Below are positions 1-9,184 of a stretch of 64,000 nt of DNA, one piece after another. Under the pieces are notes generated by a model. The model was not told the origin of the DNA. It saw nothing but the letters and a program-made list of their open reading frames with translations, and searched no databases. The position numbers and the translations under genes were made by a program. The DNA comes from Noviherbaspirillum cavernae (GTDB lineage Bacteria > Pseudomonadota > Gammaproteobacteria > Burkholderiales > Burkholderiaceae_D). The stretch spans positions 3,534,001 to 3,598,000 of the forward strand of contig NZ_QYUN01000002.1 in NCBI RefSeq assembly GCF_003590875.1, given 5' to 3'. Every line of letters begins with the position of its first letter. Positions within the stretch are counted from its first letter, which is position 1.

Positions 1-363
1 GCCGGCACCGCAACTGCGGCGTCTGATCGGCCATGCAACATTTATTGCTTATATGCAATGCGCAATGTCGGAGTGTATGGCATGAGGCGGGAGGCAAAAC
101 TAACCGATTCTTACAATTGCTCACAATTGGAAACAAATCCGTCCGGTTTGCACAATGCCTTGTGGCATTGAATTGATCTCTGACTGGACGTCTTGATCAG
201 GCCCGTTGACCGCTTTTTGCCGGACGATGAAAGAAATTGCCTTCCAGATAACCTGCCGCAGGGCGCATCGGCATCTCCACGCCACAAGCCTGAGCCGCTT
301 GCGACAAAAACTTGCCGATCTTCAACTATAGTGACGGCTTGCGACAACAGGAATCACGGGCTC
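1..363. other. Intergenic, no gene supported
   Basis: No open reading frame here has a convincing start, ribosome binding site or recognisable product. An in-frame TTG at 193 would extend the following APS kinase by 57 residues, but those residues resemble no part of that family. The stretch presumably holds the promoter of cysC. A short AT-rich inverted repeat (CAATT...CAATTG) lies at about 115-129, with no factor assigned. Confidence 0.6.
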
Positions 364-915
364 ATGGACGAAGAAGGCAATGAAACATCGGCAGGACGCG
401 CCCTGCCGGCAAAAACGATCTGGCTGACCGGCTTGAGCGGCGCCGGGAAATCGACGCTGGCCCTCAGCCTGCACCAGCGCCTGACGCGCGCCGGCCATGC
501 GGCTTGCATCATCGACGGCGACACGGTGCGCGGCGGACTGAACGCGGACCTCGGGTTTACGGCGGCGGACCGGGCCGAGAATGTGCGCCGCGTCGCCGAG
601 ATCTGCAAGATGATCAATCACTCGGGGGTCATAGCGATTGCTGCCCTGATTTCTCCCACCCGTGCCTGCCGCTCTGCAGCGAAGGGCGTCATCGGCGCGC
701 ATGCGTTTGTCGAAGTACATGTCAGCGCCGCCTTGGCGGTCTGTGAAGCACGCGATGTCAAGGGCCTGTACCGCCGCGCCCGCGCCGGCGCAATCCAGCA
801 CTTCACCGGCGTTTCGGACGGCTACGAGCCGCCCGACGCTGCCCGACTGGTGCTGGACACGGAAAGAATGAGCATCGAGGCCTGCACCGATGCCATGATG
901 GGCACGCTCGTTTAG
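364..915 (+). CDS. cysC: Adenylylsulfate (APS) kinase
   Basis: Phosphorylates adenosine 5'-phosphosulfate at the 3' position with ATP to give PAPS, the sulfate donor for assimilation or sulfation. The protein (183 aa) starts MDEEGN and carries a Walker A P-loop, GLSGAGKST, about 25 residues in. It continues with the APS kinase core (DGDTVRGGLNADLGF, then the AENVRRVAE helix), so its length and motif order fit a stand-alone CysC. The ATG at 364 is preferred over an upstream TTG because the family core begins directly after it. The stop codon is followed after one base by the ATG of the histidine kinase, so the two are probably co-transcribed. This pairing is unusual for a sulfur gene: no cysND or other sulfate genes are nearby, and the PAPS may serve a sulfation role (inference). 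Confidence 0.88.
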   Translation: MDEEGNETSAGRALPAKTIWLTGLSGAGKSTLALSLHQRLTRAGHAACIIDGDTVRGGLNADLGFTAADRAENVRRVAEICKMINHSGVIAIAALISPTRACRSAAKGVIGAHAFVEVHVSAALAVCEARDVKGLYRRARAGAIQHFTGVSDGYEPPDAARLVLDTERMSIEACTDAMMGTLV

Positions 916-916
916 C

Positions 917-2962
917 ATGATCGCGCCGATGCGTCGCAAGAGCGTGCTGCCGTCGATCTGGCTGATGCTCACCACGGTACTGCTCATTATCGGCGCCTTG
1001 CTCGCCTGGTTTTCCTGGGCCGACTATGAATCGACACAGGCGTCGGAATACCGCCTGCTCGAAGCCCATGCCCGCAACACGGAAGCACAGGTCACCGTCG
1101 CACTGGACGATATCAGTCAGCTGTTGAGCCAGATCGCGGAACAACGGCTGGCGGAAGGTTCAGCGCCAGCCAGCAAATTCCAGGCTGCACTCACCAGACA
1201 CCTGTCCGCTTCCCCGGCCATCGGCACGCTGCTGGTGACCGATGCCAGCGGACGTGTCGTGCTCGCCACCAACCCGTCGATGAAGGGAATCGACACCTCG
1301 AAACAAGCCTGGTTCACCGCCCACCTCGACCGGACGCGTGCGCCGAAACTGCATGTCTCCCGCCCCGACAAATCGCTGCTGGACACGAATGTCATCACCG
1401 TCACGCTACCGATCGTCGATGCCCGGCGCGGCTTTCTCGGCGTGGTCGGTGCCACCGTCGACTACAGCTGGTTCACGCACGTATTGAAGTCCGTCCACCC
1501 CGATGACTCGGGCAGCGTCACCGTTCTTTTCAACGGCGACGGCGACATCGTTTATCGCCGCTTCGATCCGGAAAAATTCTTCGGCTCCAACATGGTGAAC
1601 GTCAGCAAGGTTTTCCGGGAACATGTCGCATCCGGCCAGCGGGTCAGCCGTCATATCGGCCCCTCTCAGGCCAACGGCAAGACCCGCGTGTTCCTGGTGC
1701 GCCGTCTCGGCGATACCGGTTTCAGCGTGATCCTGTCGCGCCAGCTGGACGAAGTCCTTGCCGGCTGGCTGCGCAATCTCGTCGTCAACGCGCTGATCTT
1801 CACCCTGGTCGCGGCCGTCATGCTGCCGCTGGCCTGGGTGTCCGAACGCCGCCAGCGCGAAGTGCTGGCGGCCAAGGCCTTCACCGACAAATTGATCGCG
1901 ACCGCCAGCGTCATGCTGGTGGGCCTCGATGCCGCCGGCCGCGTCACCATTTTCAATCAGGCCGCGGAGCGCGTCTGCGGCTATCGCCGCGACGAGGTGC
2001 TGGGCAAGAACTGGTTTGAGCTGGTCGTGCCACGCACGCACATGGCGCAGGTATCGACAGCGTTCCACCAGTTCAGACAAACCGGCGACATGCCGCATGC
2101 CTTCGACTACCCGATCCTGACCAGAGCCGGGACGGAGCACCTCATCTCCTGGCAAAGCAGCACCGTGCGGGACCAGGCCGACATGTCCACCTTGATCTTC
2201 TTCGGGATCGACGTGACCGAACGCCGGCAGGCGGAGGACGAGCAAAAACGCTTTGTCGCCATGATTTCGCATGAATTTCGCACACCGCTCGCCACCATCG
2301 ACGGTGCCGTGCAGCATCTGGAGATGCATGCGCACAACGTGGATGAGGCAACCCGCCGGCGTTACGTCAAAATCCAGAAATCGGTCGATCGCCTGACCAA
2401 GCTGCTGGACGATTATCTGATTCAGGAGCAGCTGGACAGGGTGGCGCACGGTTTGCGCGTCGTATCGGTTGCGCCGCTGACCTTGCTGGAAGACTGCCGC
2501 GCCTCGGCCCTGGCGCTATCGACCGAACACATCGTGACCGTAGAGCAGTCGGAAATACCGGACGCCGTCCTGTGCGACCCGGATCTGATGCGGCTGACCT
2601 TGCGGATTCTTGCCGACAATGCGGTGAAATACACGGCGCCGGGGTCGACCATCCAGTTGTCCAGCCGCCATGCCGATCGCAACGGCATCGACGGCGTCGC
2701 GCTCCTGGTCAGCGATAACGGCGCGGGGATCGACGAAGCCGAACTGCCGCAAGTATTCGAAAAATTTTTCCGGGGGCGAAGCGCCGCCCGGGAAACGGGG
2801 TCCGGCATCGGCTTGCACCTGGCGCGTTCCGTGGTGGAGTCGCACGGCGGGTCCTTGACGGCCCGCAATCTGCCAACGGGCGGCGCGGCATTTACGATAT
2901 GGCTGCCCACTGGCGTGGCGAACGAGATAAAACAAGCCCCTGCTCCAGTGAGAATTGGATAG
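917..2962 (+). CDS. Membrane hybrid-free sensor histidine kinase (Cache-PAS-HisKA-HATPase)
   Basis: Inner-membrane sensor kinase of 681 aa. TM1 is at about residues 11-30, followed by a periplasmic region of about 250 residues resembling a double Cache domain, and TM2 at about 285-307. A cytoplasmic PAS domain follows (about 325-435, 'LIATASVMLVGLDAAGRV'). The HisKA dimerisation helix has the phospho-accepting His in ISHEFRTPL at residue 452. The HATPase_c domain shows the N box (LADNAVKY), G1 (DNGAGID) and G2 (GSGIGLHL), so all catalytic elements are present. It begins one base after the cysC stop and is followed 56 bp later by its probable partner response regulator. The ligand is not predictable; Cache domains usually bind small organic acids or amino acids. 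Confidence 0.9.
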   Translation: MIAPMRRKSVLPSIWLMLTTVLLIIGALLAWFSWADYESTQASEYRLLEAHARNTEAQVTVALDDISQLLSQIAEQRLAEGSAPASKFQAALTRHLSASPAIGTLLVTDASGRVVLATNPSMKGIDTSKQAWFTAHLDRTRAPKLHVSRPDKSLLDTNVITVTLPIVDARRGFLGVVGATVDYSWFTHVLKSVHPDDSGSVTVLFNGDGDIVYRRFDPEKFFGSNMVNVSKVFREHVASGQRVSRHIGPSQANGKTRVFLVRRLGDTGFSVILSRQLDEVLAGWLRNLVVNALIFTLVAAVMLPLAWVSERRQREVLAAKAFTDKLIATASVMLVGLDAAGRVTIFNQAAERVCGYRRDEVLGKNWFELVVPRTHMAQVSTAFHQFRQTGDMPHAFDYPILTRAGTEHLISWQSSTVRDQADMSTLIFFGIDVTERRQAEDEQKRFVAMISHEFRTPLATIDGAVQHLEMHAHNVDEATRRRYVKIQKSVDRLTKLLDDYLIQEQLDRVAHGLRVVSVAPLTLLEDCRASALALSTEHIVTVEQSEIPDAVLCDPDLMRLTLRILADNAVKYTAPGSTIQLSSRHADRNGIDGVALLVSDNGAGIDEAELPQVFEKFFRGRSAARETGSGIGLHLARSVVESHGGSLTARNLPTGGAAFTIWLPTGVANEIKQAPAPVRIG

Positions 2963-3018
2963 TTTCCAACAAACACCTTCCTGCACAATCCAGACCGACA
3001 CCGCCACGACCAATCCAG

Positions 3019-3705
3019 ATGACCAACATAATCTTCGTTGAAGACAACGTATCGTACGCCGAGGATGTGGCGGAGTATCTGGGCGGCATCGGCTACCGCG
3101 TGACGCTCGCCGCCGATGCGGCCGCGCTCTGGGCCGCGCTGTCGAACGGACCTGCCGACCTCGTGCTGCTCGATCTCGGGCTGCCGGACGAGGACGGCTT
3201 CAACCTCATCCCGGCGCTGCGCCGGCACCATCCCGATACCCGCCTGATCGTCTTGACCGCGCGCGTCACGCTGGACAACCGGATTCAAGGCTTGCGCCTC
3301 GGTGCCGACACCTATCTGACCAAACCGATCAAGTTCCGCGAGCTGGCGGCCCACATCGAAGCGCTGTGCCGCCGCATCGGCACCAGGGAGCTTGCCGCGC
3401 CGCCTTCGCCGTGGCGGCTTGAAGCAAACGGGCGGCGTCTTGCGTTGCACGGCAAAGGAACGATTGCCCTCACCGAGCGGGAGTTCAAATTCCTGCACCT
3501 GCTGGCGCACAACCGGCAGCCGGTGCCGAGGACGTCCCTGCTGATCGGCATGGGCGAGAGCGACGACCCGCAGGCCGCTGCCCGGATCGACATGCTGGTC
3601 TATCGCTTGCGAAAAAAAATCAAGACCGGCATGGGCGAGGCGCTGCCCTTGCAAAGCACCTACGGCGGCGGATACAGCCTGTCCGTCCCGTTCGAGCTGG
3701 CCTGA
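3019..3705 (+). CDS. OmpR-family response regulator
   Basis: Two-domain response regulator of 228 aa. The receiver domain has the acidic pair near residues 8-9 (VEDN), the phospho-acceptor Asp52 in LVLLDLGLPDEDG, the conserved Thr in VLTARV and Lys in LTKPI. A C-terminal winged helix (LTEREFKFLHLLAHN ... VYRLRKKI) binds DNA. The ATG at 3019 matches the family N-terminus (MTNIIFVEDN); an in-frame start at 2899 would add 40 unrelated residues overlapping the kinase gene. It is the likely partner of the kinase immediately upstream. The last codons and the stop lie in a 24 bp tandem duplication (3689-3735). Confidence 0.9.
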   Translation: MTNIIFVEDNVSYAEDVAEYLGGIGYRVTLAADAAALWAALSNGPADLVLLDLGLPDEDGFNLIPALRRHHPDTRLIVLTARVTLDNRIQGLRLGADTYLTKPIKFRELAAHIEALCRRIGTRELAAPPSPWRLEANGRRLALHGKGTIALTEREFKFLHLLAHNRQPVPRTSLLIGMGESDDPQAAARIDMLVYRLRKKIKTGMGEALPLQSTYGGGYSLSVPFELA

Positions 3706-3735
3706 CCGGCGCCGTTCGAGCTGGCCTGACCGGCG
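3689..3735. repeat. 24 bp tandem duplication at a gene end
   Basis: The 24-base unit at 3689-3712 is repeated immediately at 3713-3735, where the copy is one base short of complete. The unit contains the last residues of the response regulator and its TGA stop. The duplication therefore adds a second, untranslated copy of the 3' end. It looks like recent replication slippage. Confidence 0.85.
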
Positions 3736-3811
3736 TCATTTTTTATCAAACCAATCAAACGTCGCAATTACCGGACAAGCGTGAGGAATTTATCGGCATG
3801 GTGAAAAAATC

Positions 3812-5008
3812 ATGAGCAGCATCGTATTCGCCTGGGAGCTGGGCGACAATTTCGGCCATCTGTGGCGCATGCTTCCGATCGCCGAGGAGTTGATCCGGCG
3901 CGGACACCAGGTGCGCTTCGTTCTGAATCATCTTGCCAGCGCGCAGGCCGTGCTTGCGCCCAAAGGCATCGCCTTCCTGCCCTCTCCGTCCATCCAGGGG
4001 AAGACCGAGCTCGGCAGGGAGATTGCCAGCTATGCGGACATTCTCGCCACCCACGGCTTCACCCGGCCCGCCGTGTTCAACGGCATGATGAGCGCCTGGG
4101 CAAATCTCCATGCGCTTCTCGAAACCGATATCGTCGTGCTGGAGCACGCGCCTTCGGCGCTCGTCGCCGCCCGCATGCTGGGCTTGAAAACCGTGCACAT
4201 CGGCACCGGCTTCACCATCCCGCCGCGCGTGTCCCCGATGCCGTGCTTTCGTCCATGGCACCAGGGAACTGCGGAAGCGCTGGAAGCGACGGAAAGCAGC
4301 GTGCTGTCCGTCATCAATGCCGCGTTTGCCGCCTGCGGACATGTGGCGGCGACGACCTTGAGCGAGGCCTTGTCGACCGACCGCACCCTGCTCATGACGC
4401 TGCCCGAACTGGATCACTACCAGGGTGCCGACCGCAGCGCCATCGAATTGACAACCCCCGTGGAAAACAACGGCGGCGGCATGCGCGTGCCGTGGTTGCA
4501 GACGAGATATCCGCGCATCTTCATGTATGTGCGCAATCAAGTCTGGCTGCCAGCCGTGCTCGATGTCCTGGCAGGCAGCACCGTGGAAGTCATTGCCGTC
4601 ATTCCCGACATACCGGATGCGCTGCGCAGCAAGCATGCATCGTGTGAGCACCTGCGCATCTACCGCGAACCCGTCGACCTGCATGCGTTGCTGCCGGGAT
4701 GCCAGCTCGCGATCACCCACGCCGGCCACGGCACCTCGGTTGACTGTCTGAAAACCGGCGTGCCGATGCTGCTGCTGCCCAATCATATTGAACAGTTGAT
4801 GATCACCGGCCGGATCGCCGCGACCGGCGCGGGCGTGGGCATCATCCCTTCCACGGTACAGGCCAATTTTGCGCAGGTGCTGCGGGACATGCTGACGCAG
4901 CCGGGCTATGCGCAAGCAGCGCAAGGCATCGCCGCGCGCTACAAGGATGCGGACCCGGCACGCTCCCTGCAGCGCGTCGCGCAGACGATCGAATCGCTCC
5001 TGCAATAA
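3812..5008 (+). CDS. GT1-family glycosyltransferase (UGT/MGT-like)
   Basis: A 398-aa GT-B fold glycosyltransferase, probably transferring a sugar from a UDP-sugar to a small or lipid acceptor. The N-terminus (FAWELGDNFGHLWRMLPIAEEL) has the glycine- and histidine-containing acceptor loop. The C-terminal half has the GT1 donor-site signature, ITHAGHGTSVDCLKTGVPMLLLP with a nearby HIEQ. No signal peptide is visible. A five-codon ORF (3798-3815) with its own GAGGAA ribosome binding site ends in a TGA that overlaps the ATG of this gene, which may couple its translation. The gene is separated from the regulator upstream by about 100 bp and is convergent with kdpE. The acceptor cannot be inferred. 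Confidence 0.82.
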   Translation: MSSIVFAWELGDNFGHLWRMLPIAEELIRRGHQVRFVLNHLASAQAVLAPKGIAFLPSPSIQGKTELGREIASYADILATHGFTRPAVFNGMMSAWANLHALLETDIVVLEHAPSALVAARMLGLKTVHIGTGFTIPPRVSPMPCFRPWHQGTAEALEATESSVLSVINAAFAACGHVAATTLSEALSTDRTLLMTLPELDHYQGADRSAIELTTPVENNGGGMRVPWLQTRYPRIFMYVRNQVWLPAVLDVLAGSTVEVIAVIPDIPDALRSKHASCEHLRIYREPVDLHALLPGCQLAITHAGHGTSVDCLKTGVPMLLLPNHIEQLMITGRIAATGAGVGIIPSTVQANFAQVLRDMLTQPGYAQAAQGIAARYKDADPARSLQRVAQTIESLLQ

Positions 5009-5159
5009 GTCTGTTGCGGCCGCTTCGGCGGCGCGGGCGTTCCCACCGATGGCGATGCCGCACGACGGCAAGCACTGAAGCGTTTTCCTTGCGGGAGACG
5101 CTGCCGTCGACACAGATGGCGCGACGTGCGCCGCGTCGATCAGACCATCCGACGCCACC

Positions 5160-5858
5160 TCAAGCAGGCAGCATCAGCCGATACCCCACCGCCGTCTCCG
5201 TCAGCAGATAGCGCGGCTGCGCCGGATCGTCTTCGAGCTTCTGCCGCAGGTGCCCCATGTAGATGCGCAGGTAGTGGCCGCTTTCGGAATGGGACGGTCC
5301 CCATACTTCGCGCAGCAGTTGCCGGTTGGTGACCACGCGTCCCGCGTTGTTCGCCAGCACCGTCAGCAGCCGGTATTCGGTCGGGGTCAGGTGCACCGGC
5401 TGCTCCGCCTTCGTCACCAGGCGCGCCTTGATATCCAGCCTGACATCGCCGAACTGGATGATGCCGTGCGCATTGTCGCCGGATTGGCGCTGCCGCCGCA
5501 GCGTGGCACGCACACGCGCCAGCAGCTCGCCGACGCCGAACGGCTTGGTCAGGTAGTCGTCGGCGCCGGCGTCGAGCGCCTTGATCTTGTCGCGCTCGTC
5601 CACGCGCGCCGACAGCACGATGACCGGCACCGCGGACCAGCGCCGGACATCGGCGATGAAGTCCACACCGTCGCCGTCCGGCAGGCCGAGGTCGAGGATC
5701 ACGAGGTCCGGCTTGCGCGTACCCGCGTCGATCAATCCGCGCTGCATGGTTTCCGCCTCGAAGATTTGCCACCCCTCTTCTTCCAGCGCGCTGCGCACGA
5801 AGCGGCGGATTTGCGGTTCGTCTTCAACCAGCAAGGCAACAGGTATCGATTCGCTCAT
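5160..5858 (-). CDS. kdpE: KdpE response regulator
   Basis: Transcriptional activator of the high-affinity potassium ATPase operon, of 232 aa. The receiver domain has the acidic pair in LLVEDEPQIRR, phospho-acceptor Asp56 in LVILDLGLPDGDG, and Lys in LTKPFG. The OmpR-type winged helix is at about 130-230 (LTPTEYRLLTVLANN ... GHLRQKLEDDP). Its ATG overlaps the kdpD stop (ATGA), so it is translationally coupled to KdpD. Candidate KdpE target boxes lie upstream of ptsN (9370-9389) and upstream of the kdpFABC operon (18277-18296). Confidence 0.95.
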   Translation of the reverse strand: MSESIPVALLVEDEPQIRRFVRSALEEEGWQIFEAETMQRGLIDAGTRKPDLVILDLGLPDGDGVDFIADVRRWSAVPVIVLSARVDERDKIKALDAGADDYLTKPFGVGELLARVRATLRRQRQSGDNAHGIIQFGDVRLDIKARLVTKAEQPVHLTPTEYRLLTVLANNAGRVVTNRQLLREVWGPSHSESGHYLRIYMGHLRQKLEDDPAQPRYLLTETAVGYRLMLPA

Positions 5859-8611
5859 GATGTGTAGGGTTCGGCGCTGGAATTGGGTTCATCGACAATG
5901 TCGGGCATGGCGGGCGGCGTGCCAAGCGGAATGGTAAAGAGGAACGATGCGCCGCCTTCCTGCGCATTCCCGGCGCGGATGGTGCCGCCGTGCGCTTCGA
6001 CGATCGCGCGGCAGATCGCGAGTCCGAGTCCGACGCCGGGAGTGGCCGATTCGCGTTCGCCGCGCGTGAATTTTTCGAAGAGGGCTTCCTCGCGGCCTGG
6101 CGGCAGGCCCGGTCCGTTGTCGCGAACGACGATGTTCAGGAACGGCTCGGCGGTTTCCGCCGCGATCTCGATGGTGGAACCGGCCGGTGTGTATTTGGCG
6201 GCGTTTTCCAGCAGGTTGCACAGCACGCGCTCGATCAGTACCGCATCGAAGCGCACGAGCGGCAGCTCACGTGCGAGCCGTGTCTCCACCTTGTGTCCGG
6301 CGAGCGAGGAGCCGCTGGCGCGCAAGGCGCTGCCGACCACTTCCTCGATCGGCTGCCATTGCAGGTTGAGTTTGACTTCCCCGCTCTGGATGCGCGCCAT
6401 GTCGAGCAGGTTGGACACCAGATTGCTCATGCGCAGCGCTTCGTCATGCAGCGCCTCGGCCAGTCCCTGCTGCGCCGGCGACAACGGCGGCTTCGACAGG
6501 GTCAGCGACTCGGACAAGCCGACCAGCGCCGTCAGCGGCGTGCGCAGGTCGTGCGACAGCGCGGCCAGCAAGGAATTGCGCAGGCGTTCGGATTCCATGC
6601 GCACCAGCGCATCCTGCGCGACCTCGATGTAATGCACGCGCTCCAGCGCAATCGCGGCCAGCGCGGCGAAGGTATCGAGCTGCTGCCGCTGCTCGGGGAT
6701 CAATATCCAGCGACGGCTGCCGGGCTGGATCGCGAGCACGCCGCGCGTGCGCATCGGCGCCACCAGCGGCAGGTAGAACAGACTGCTGCCGGGCAGCGTG
6801 TCGGTCCCCATGCCGGCAGGCGTGGCGCGGTCGAATGCCCATTGCGCGATGCCCATCTCGAGCACGCTCATGTCAGGCATCGCCTCGCCGGACGCAGCCG
6901 CCGGCGGCTGCTGCAGGCGGCCGGCATCGTCCGGCAGCAGCAGCACCGCCCTGGCGAGGAAGGTGCGCTGAATGCAGGTGCGCGTGGTCTCGAACACCTG
7001 CTCGGTTTGCAAGGCGCCCGACAATTCGCGCGCGAATTCATACAGTGCGCGGGACCGCGTTTCCCGATGCGCCGCGACCCTGGCCTGATAGCGCAGACCC
7101 GACGTCAGGTGTCCGGTAATCAGCCCGACCGCCAGCATCACGGCAAAGGTGAGCAGATACTGCACATCGCTGACGGCGAACGAGAAGCGCGGCTGCACGA
7201 AAAAGAAATCGAACGCCGCGACCCCGGTCACGGTGGCCATCACCGCCGGCCCGCGCCCCAAGCGGACCGCGACCAGCACAACCGTCAGCAGGAACAGCAT
7301 CACGATGTTGGCCAGATCGAAGTAGGGCAAGAGCGGCGTGGCGACAAGCGCCGTCAGCAGGCTGGCGGCGGCGGCCCCTGCGTAGCGCGCGAAATGCGAG
7401 TGGCGGCGCGGCGCGGCGGCCTTGTCCGCCTCCATCTGTGTTGTGACCGTTGCGCTTCGCTCGTCCGATTCCTGCAGGCTGGGACGGCCGATCTCGATCA
7501 GATCGATATCGGGGGCCAGGGCGGCGATCCGCTTCGCATGCGCGAGCCGCCATGACCATGCGGAATGCGCACGCCCGAGCATGATCCTGGAAAAATTCTG
7601 GCTGTGCGCATAGTCGACAATCGCCGCCGCGACATCGCTTCCCGCCAGAACTGCGGTAGTGGCGCCCAGGTCCTGCGCGCGTTTCAGCGACTTCAGTATC
7701 TGCTCGCGCCGCGCCGATGGCAGCCGCTGCAGGCGTGGTGTCTCGACGTACACGGCGTGCCACTCGGTGTTCAATTGACTGGCCAGCCGCGCCGCGCTGC
7801 GAATCACGTGCTCCGCCCCCGGGCGTGGTCCGACGCATGCGAGCAGCGCCGCATCGGTCTTCCACACCGCGTTGATGGCTTTCTCCACGCGGTACGCCTG
7901 CACATCGTCCTCGATGCGGTCGGCGGTGCGGCGCAACGCCAGCTCGCGCAGCGCGATCAGGTTTCCCTTGCGGAAAAAATTGCGCGATGCGCGCTCGGCC
8001 TGCTGCGCCTGATACACCTTGCCCGCCTTCATCCGCGCCAGCAATTCGTCCGCCGGAACGTCCACCAGCACGACCTCGCCGGCCTCGTCGAACACGGTGT
8101 CCGGCAAGGTTTCCGCCACGCGAATGCCGGTGATGCCGCCGACCACATCGTTCAGGCTCTCCAGATGCTGCACGTTGACGGTGGTGAAGACGTCGATGCC
8201 GGCATCGAGCAGCTCCTCCACGTCCTGCCAGCGTTTGGGATGGCGCGAGCCGGGCGCGTTGGAATGCGCCAGCTCATCGACCAGGATCAGCGACGGACGA
8301 CGTGCAAGCGCGGCGTCGATGTCGAATTCGGTGAGCGCCCTGCCGCGGTAGTCGATCGTCTTGAGCGGCAAGACATCGAGCCCTTCCAGCAACACGGCGG
8401 TTTCGCGACGGCCATGGGTTTCCACGATGCCGACCAGCACCTCATGCCCGTCTTCCTTCAGCTTGCGGCCGGCGTTCAACATCGCATAGGTCTTGCCCAC
8501 GCCTGCAGATGCGCCGAAGTAAATACGCAGCTTGCCACGCAATGCCCGGCGTTCCTGCTCTTTCACCTGGGCAAGCAAGGCATCGGGGTCGGGCCGTTGA
8601 TAATCAGTCAT
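5855..8611 (-). CDS. kdpD: KdpD sensor histidine kinase
   Basis: Potassium and osmotic-stress sensor kinase of 918 aa, close to the usual length. The N-terminal KdpD domain has the Walker A sequence GASAGVGKTYAMLNAGRKL near residue 35. A USP-like domain follows (about 250-370), then four closely spaced membrane segments (about 400-500, DUF4118 type) and a GAF-like region. The HisKA domain has SHDLRTPL with His at about 687, and the HATPase has DNGPGLPPG and GVGLGLAI. It overlaps kdpE by four bases. It is preceded 69 bp upstream by a ptsN-type gene on the same strand, which is significant because dephospho-EIIA-Ntr is reported to stimulate KdpD in E. coli. The kdpFABC genes lie 5 kb away rather than adjacent. 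Confidence 0.95.
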   Translation of the reverse strand: MTDYQRPDPDALLAQVKEQERRALRGKLRIYFGASAGVGKTYAMLNAGRKLKEDGHEVLVGIVETHGRRETAVLLEGLDVLPLKTIDYRGRALTEFDIDAALARRPSLILVDELAHSNAPGSRHPKRWQDVEELLDAGIDVFTTVNVQHLESLNDVVGGITGIRVAETLPDTVFDEAGEVVLVDVPADELLARMKAGKVYQAQQAERASRNFFRKGNLIALRELALRRTADRIEDDVQAYRVEKAINAVWKTDAALLACVGPRPGAEHVIRSAARLASQLNTEWHAVYVETPRLQRLPSARREQILKSLKRAQDLGATTAVLAGSDVAAAIVDYAHSQNFSRIMLGRAHSAWSWRLAHAKRIAALAPDIDLIEIGRPSLQESDERSATVTTQMEADKAAAPRRHSHFARYAGAAAASLLTALVATPLLPYFDLANIVMLFLLTVVLVAVRLGRGPAVMATVTGVAAFDFFFVQPRFSFAVSDVQYLLTFAVMLAVGLITGHLTSGLRYQARVAAHRETRSRALYEFARELSGALQTEQVFETTRTCIQRTFLARAVLLLPDDAGRLQQPPAAASGEAMPDMSVLEMGIAQWAFDRATPAGMGTDTLPGSSLFYLPLVAPMRTRGVLAIQPGSRRWILIPEQRQQLDTFAALAAIALERVHYIEVAQDALVRMESERLRNSLLAALSHDLRTPLTALVGLSESLTLSKPPLSPAQQGLAEALHDEALRMSNLVSNLLDMARIQSGEVKLNLQWQPIEEVVGSALRASGSSLAGHKVETRLARELPLVRFDAVLIERVLCNLLENAAKYTPAGSTIEIAAETAEPFLNIVVRDNGPGLPPGREEALFEKFTRGERESATPGVGLGLAICRAIVEAHGGTIRAGNAQEGGASFLFTIPLGTPPAMPDIVDEPNSSAEPYTS

Positions 8612-8680
8612 GAGGTCATGATTCGCTGCAAGGGTTTGACATGGTTGATTGTGACATGGCGATCGGATTGTGCGCCGCCC

Positions 8681-9163
8681 TCACGCCGGATCGTGGTTCG
8701 CGCGGCTGCCGCCGGCGCAAGCGCCGACCGCCTGCAGGATGCCGCGCGGATCGTTCGCATCCCTGAGGCGCTGGCGGAAGTCCTGATCGCACAGCATTTC
8801 CGCCAGCTCGGCCAGTATCTGCAAATGCGCTACCGCCGCATTGCCAGGGACGAGCAGCAGGAATACTTCCGACACCGGCATGTCATCCGGCGCATCGAAC
8901 GGGATGGCTTTCCTGAAGCGGGCAAAGGCAAGCATCGGCTGACGCAATCCCTTGATGCGCGCATGCGGAATGCCCACGCCCATGCCAAGAGCGGTCGAGC
9001 CCATCCGCTCGCGCTCGCACAGACTGTCATGGACCAGCGTGCGTCCGATCTGATGCTGGCGCTCGAGCAGCGCGGCGATGTGCGCAAATGCCTGCATCTT
9101 GTTCGACACATTCAAGTCAAGCGCAATGTTCTCCGGGTAGAGAAGATCGGCAAACGCGTTCAT
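8681..9163 (-). CDS. ptsN: PTS IIA-Ntr (PtsN-type) regulatory protein
   Basis: A 160-aa EIIA protein of the nitrogen-related phosphotransferase system. It accepts phosphate from NPr on a histidine and regulates partners by protein contact. The phospho-accepting site is visible as GMGVGIPHARI, with His67. The ATG at 9163 fits the family (MNAFADLLYPENI) and has a GGCGGGAC ribosome binding site; upstream in-frame starts would read through the 157 bp repeat. The gene is the first of a probable operon ptsN-kdpD-kdpE. The position implies a dedicated PtsN paralogue acting on KdpD, since the housekeeping ptsN of betaproteobacteria is normally near rpoN/hprK (family knowledge). No ptsP or ptsO is in the window. 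Confidence 0.85.
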   Translation of the reverse strand: MNAFADLLYPENIALDLNVSNKMQAFAHIAALLERQHQIGRTLVHDSLCERERMGSTALGMGVGIPHARIKGLRQPMLAFARFRKAIPFDAPDDMPVSEVFLLLVPGNAAVAHLQILAELAEMLCDQDFRQRLRDANDPRGILQAVGACAGGSRANHDPA

Positions 9164-9184
9164 CGGCAATGTCCCGCCTTCCGA

